Source: Deltaproteobacteria bacterium (GTDB taxonomy: Bacteria > Desulfobacterota > UBA8473). Taken from it: DNA of 6,016 nucleotides. The stretch is from assembly GCA_030643245.1 (NCBI GenBank), contig DAOWME010000188.1, forward strand, positions 1-6,016. The letters are read 5' to 3'. The notes under the pieces were generated by a model that had not been told where the DNA came from, searched no databases, and saw only the letters and a list, made by a program, of their open reading frames with translations. The position numbers were made by a program, and so were the translations under genes. This document shows, in pieces, positions 4,630-6,016 of the stretch (within the stretch, counting starts at the first letter, position 1; every line of letters begins with the position of its first letter).

Positions 4630-5421
4630 ATGACCGTTGACAAGACATATTCTATTGCAGTTTCAGGAAAAGGTGGTGTTGGGAAGACGAATATATCAGC
4701 GCTGCTAATAAGACAACTGTCGGAAAAGGGAAGAGTGTTGGCAATAGATGCTGACCCTGATTCAAACCTGCCCCAGGCACTCGGGGTCACGGTGAGTAAG
4801 ACCGTAGGAGATATCAGAGAGTCGGTCATGGACGCGGCAGGAGACGGCACGGATAGTCAGAAAGGGTTGCAGACCTTTAGAAAAGGCCTGGATAGCCTGG
4901 TGAAAGAGACAGACAGGTTCGATCTGGTAGTGATGGGTCGTTCTGAAGGCGAGGGTTGCTACTGCGCAATAAACCATGTCCTCCGCCAGGTGATAGACAC
5001 AAGAATGGAAGGGTACGATTTCACGGTGATCGATTGCGAGGCAGGCCTGGAACACTTGAGCCGCCGCACGACAGCTGACGTCAGCCTTATGATTGTAGTG
5101 ACTGATCCGACATTTTATGGGTTGATGGCAGCCAAGAGGATCGGTGAGATATCGGAAGAGCTTCTCATTAACTTTGGTAAGACAATAGTGGTTTTAAACA
5201 AGGTTACTGAGGAAACAAGAGATTATTTCGACGAAATGGCCGGTAAAAATGGTCTTAATGTAGACGCCTATATTCCATATTCCTCTGAGATTACCGATAT
5301 AGATGCCTCAGGCGGGTCAGTGTTCGACTTGCCCACGAAATGTGAAACCTTTAAAGCAGTGGAAGAGCTATGCCGGCACATACCCATGCCACATTCAGCT
5401 CAGCATTTGGAGGGAAACTAA
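4630..5421 (+). CDS. cooC: CooC-type carbon monoxide dehydrogenase maturation ATPase
   Basis: A 263-residue SIMIBI-class P-loop ATPase of the CooC/AcsF group, which drives nickel insertion into CODH or CODH/acetyl-CoA synthase. It shows the deviant Walker A GKGGVGKT (13-20) with its signature lysine, the diagnostic ADPDSNLPQALG (41-52), MGRSEGEGCYCA (102-113) whose C110-x-C112 pair binds metal at the dimer interface in CooC, the Walker B region VIDCEAGLEHLSRRT (133-147), and LNKV (189-192) of the nucleotide-base-binding loop. Length is close to the family norm. The ribosome binding site is weak (GTGGAG, about 11 bases upstream). It sits 28 bases after the AAA+ ATPase gene and only four bases before fwdB, so the three are probably co-transcribed. 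No CODH gene is in the window, so the client may lie elsewhere or could include the neighbouring C1 enzyme. A general ParA/Mrp ATPase is unlikely given the CYC motif. Confidence 0.9.
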   Translation: MTVDKTYSIAVSGKGGVGKTNISALLIRQLSEKGRVLAIDADPDSNLPQALGVTVSKTVGDIRESVMDAAGDGTDSQKGLQTFRKGLDSLVKETDRFDLVVMGRSEGEGCYCAINHVLRQVIDTRMEGYDFTVIDCEAGLEHLSRRTTADVSLMIVVTDPTFYGLMAAKRIGEISEELLINFGKTIVVLNKVTEETRDYFDEMAGKNGLNVDAYIPYSSEITDIDASGGSVFDLPTKCETFKAVEELCRHIPMPHSAQHLEGN

Positions 5422-5425
5422 CACA

Positions 5426-6016
5426 ATGACCTCAGAGAGATTGGCATGTACTGCGTGTGCCTGCCTATGTGATGACATCGAGCTTGAGATAGGAGAAGGT
5501 CGTGTAGTTAAGATTAAGAATGCGTGCAGAAAGGGCTCTTCTTTCATATATGCCGCCCAGGTTGCCAATCAGCGTGCCCCGAATCTTATTCAGGGTCAAA
5601 GAGTATCTGAAGAAGAGGCTATGGAGAAGGCATGGAGTTTGATCAGCCAGGCAGAAAGGCCTCTATTCTTTGGCTTTGACAATTGCACATTAGAGGCACA
5701 GTCTGCTGCCATTGAACTGGCGGAGACCCTCGGAGCAACGATTGATGATGCTTCATCCTTCTGCCAGGGTGAGCTGCTCAGGACCATCTTGAGTAATGTC
5801 AGTCCTACCTGCTCCCTGGATGAGGCCAAAGATGCCGACCTTCTGATATATTGGGGTTCAAATCCTTATCATTCTCATCCCAGACACCTATCCCACTTCT
5901 CTTATTACACAAATCCAAAATATCAGGACACTGGTTGGTATCCTGAATCAAAGATAAGCTCTATCGAGGTCAGAGACACTGAGACCACGGAGATGTGTGA
6001 GAAATTTTTCGCATCC
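5426..6016 (+). CDS. fwdB: formylmethanofuran dehydrogenase subunit B, 5' part (cut by window end)
   Basis: The first 197 codons of a protein whose family is about 430 residues long; the frame is open to the last base. FwdB/FmdB is the molybdopterin (W or Mo) catalytic subunit that reduces CO2 to formate (or the reverse) before transfer to methanofuran. An N-terminal [4Fe-4S] motif is visible: C8-x2-C11-x3-C15 with DDI following, and C34 (KNACRKG). SSFCQG holds C113, which aligns in position with the cysteine that ligates tungsten in archaeal FwdB. IYWGSNPYHSHPRHLSHFS (141-159) is a strong family signature. Retention of these residues suggests a redox-active enzyme, unlike the Fhc hydrolase form of aerobic methylotrophs, as I recall that family. 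GGAGGG (5409-5414) lies 11 bases before the ATG, four bases after the cooC stop. Other Fwd subunits are expected past the right edge. Confidence 0.87.
   Translation, partial: MTSERLACTACACLCDDIELEIGEGRVVKIKNACRKGSSFIYAAQVANQRAPNLIQGQRVSEEEAMEKAWSLISQAERPLFFGFDNCTLEAQSAAIELAETLGATIDDASSFCQGELLRTILSNVSPTCSLDEAKDADLLIYWGSNPYHSHPRHLSHFSYYTNPKYQDTGWYPESKISSIEVRDTETTEMCEKFFAS

Overview
The window reads as chromosomal DNA from an anaerobic prokaryote with C1 / Wood-Ljungdahl-type metabolism. The right end carries a CooC-type nickel-insertion ATPase and the start of formylmethanofuran dehydrogenase subunit B (FwdB), preceded by a MoxR/ChlI-like AAA+ ATPase. Strong Shine-Dalgarno sites (AGGAGGT, AAGGAGG), two GTG starts and several dispersed palindromic repeats fit a bacterium such as a sulfate-reducer-like or syntroph-like lineage, but an archaeon is not excluded and the taxon cannot be fixed from this sequence. 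All supported genes are on the + strand.

Left edge (1-387): the 3' end of an unrecognised gene, a strong stem-loop terminator (136-180), then an AT-rich spacer holding a 49-bp cloverleaf-like palindrome (268-316).

Region 388-2673: a compact four-gene operon of unrecognised proteins. The first three are paralogs built from three blocks: A (about 20 residues, FTSKEFL..CP.LAYD), B (about 80 residues, helix/PDF/strand) and C (LPP.NE ... IW.CNP.E ... RD). Gene 1 is A+C, gene 2 is B+C and gene 3 is A+B+C. Gene 4 appears to carry a remote version of B+C after an N-terminal domain of its own. The B+C layout vaguely recalls a restriction-endonuclease-like fold without a clear catalytic set.

Region 2651-2943: a 149-bp non-autonomous mobile element (2659-2807) with 18-bp perfect terminal inverted repeats beginning GTAA and an 8-bp target duplication has inserted into the last codons of gene 4 and supplied its present stop. 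Computational excision restores a slightly different ending. Inside it lies a two-hairpin palindrome. A third, diverged copy of the element end sits alone at 2838-2862.

Region 2944-6016: a PHP-domain metal-dependent phosphoesterase, then (after a G/C-run palindrome that covers the false upstream start) the MoxR/ChlI-like ATPase with a four-cysteine insertion, cooC, and fwdB running off the right edge. The last three are closely spaced and look like one transcription unit. My inference is that the AAA+ ATPase and CooC help assemble metal centres for the C1 enzymes encoded here and just beyond the window.
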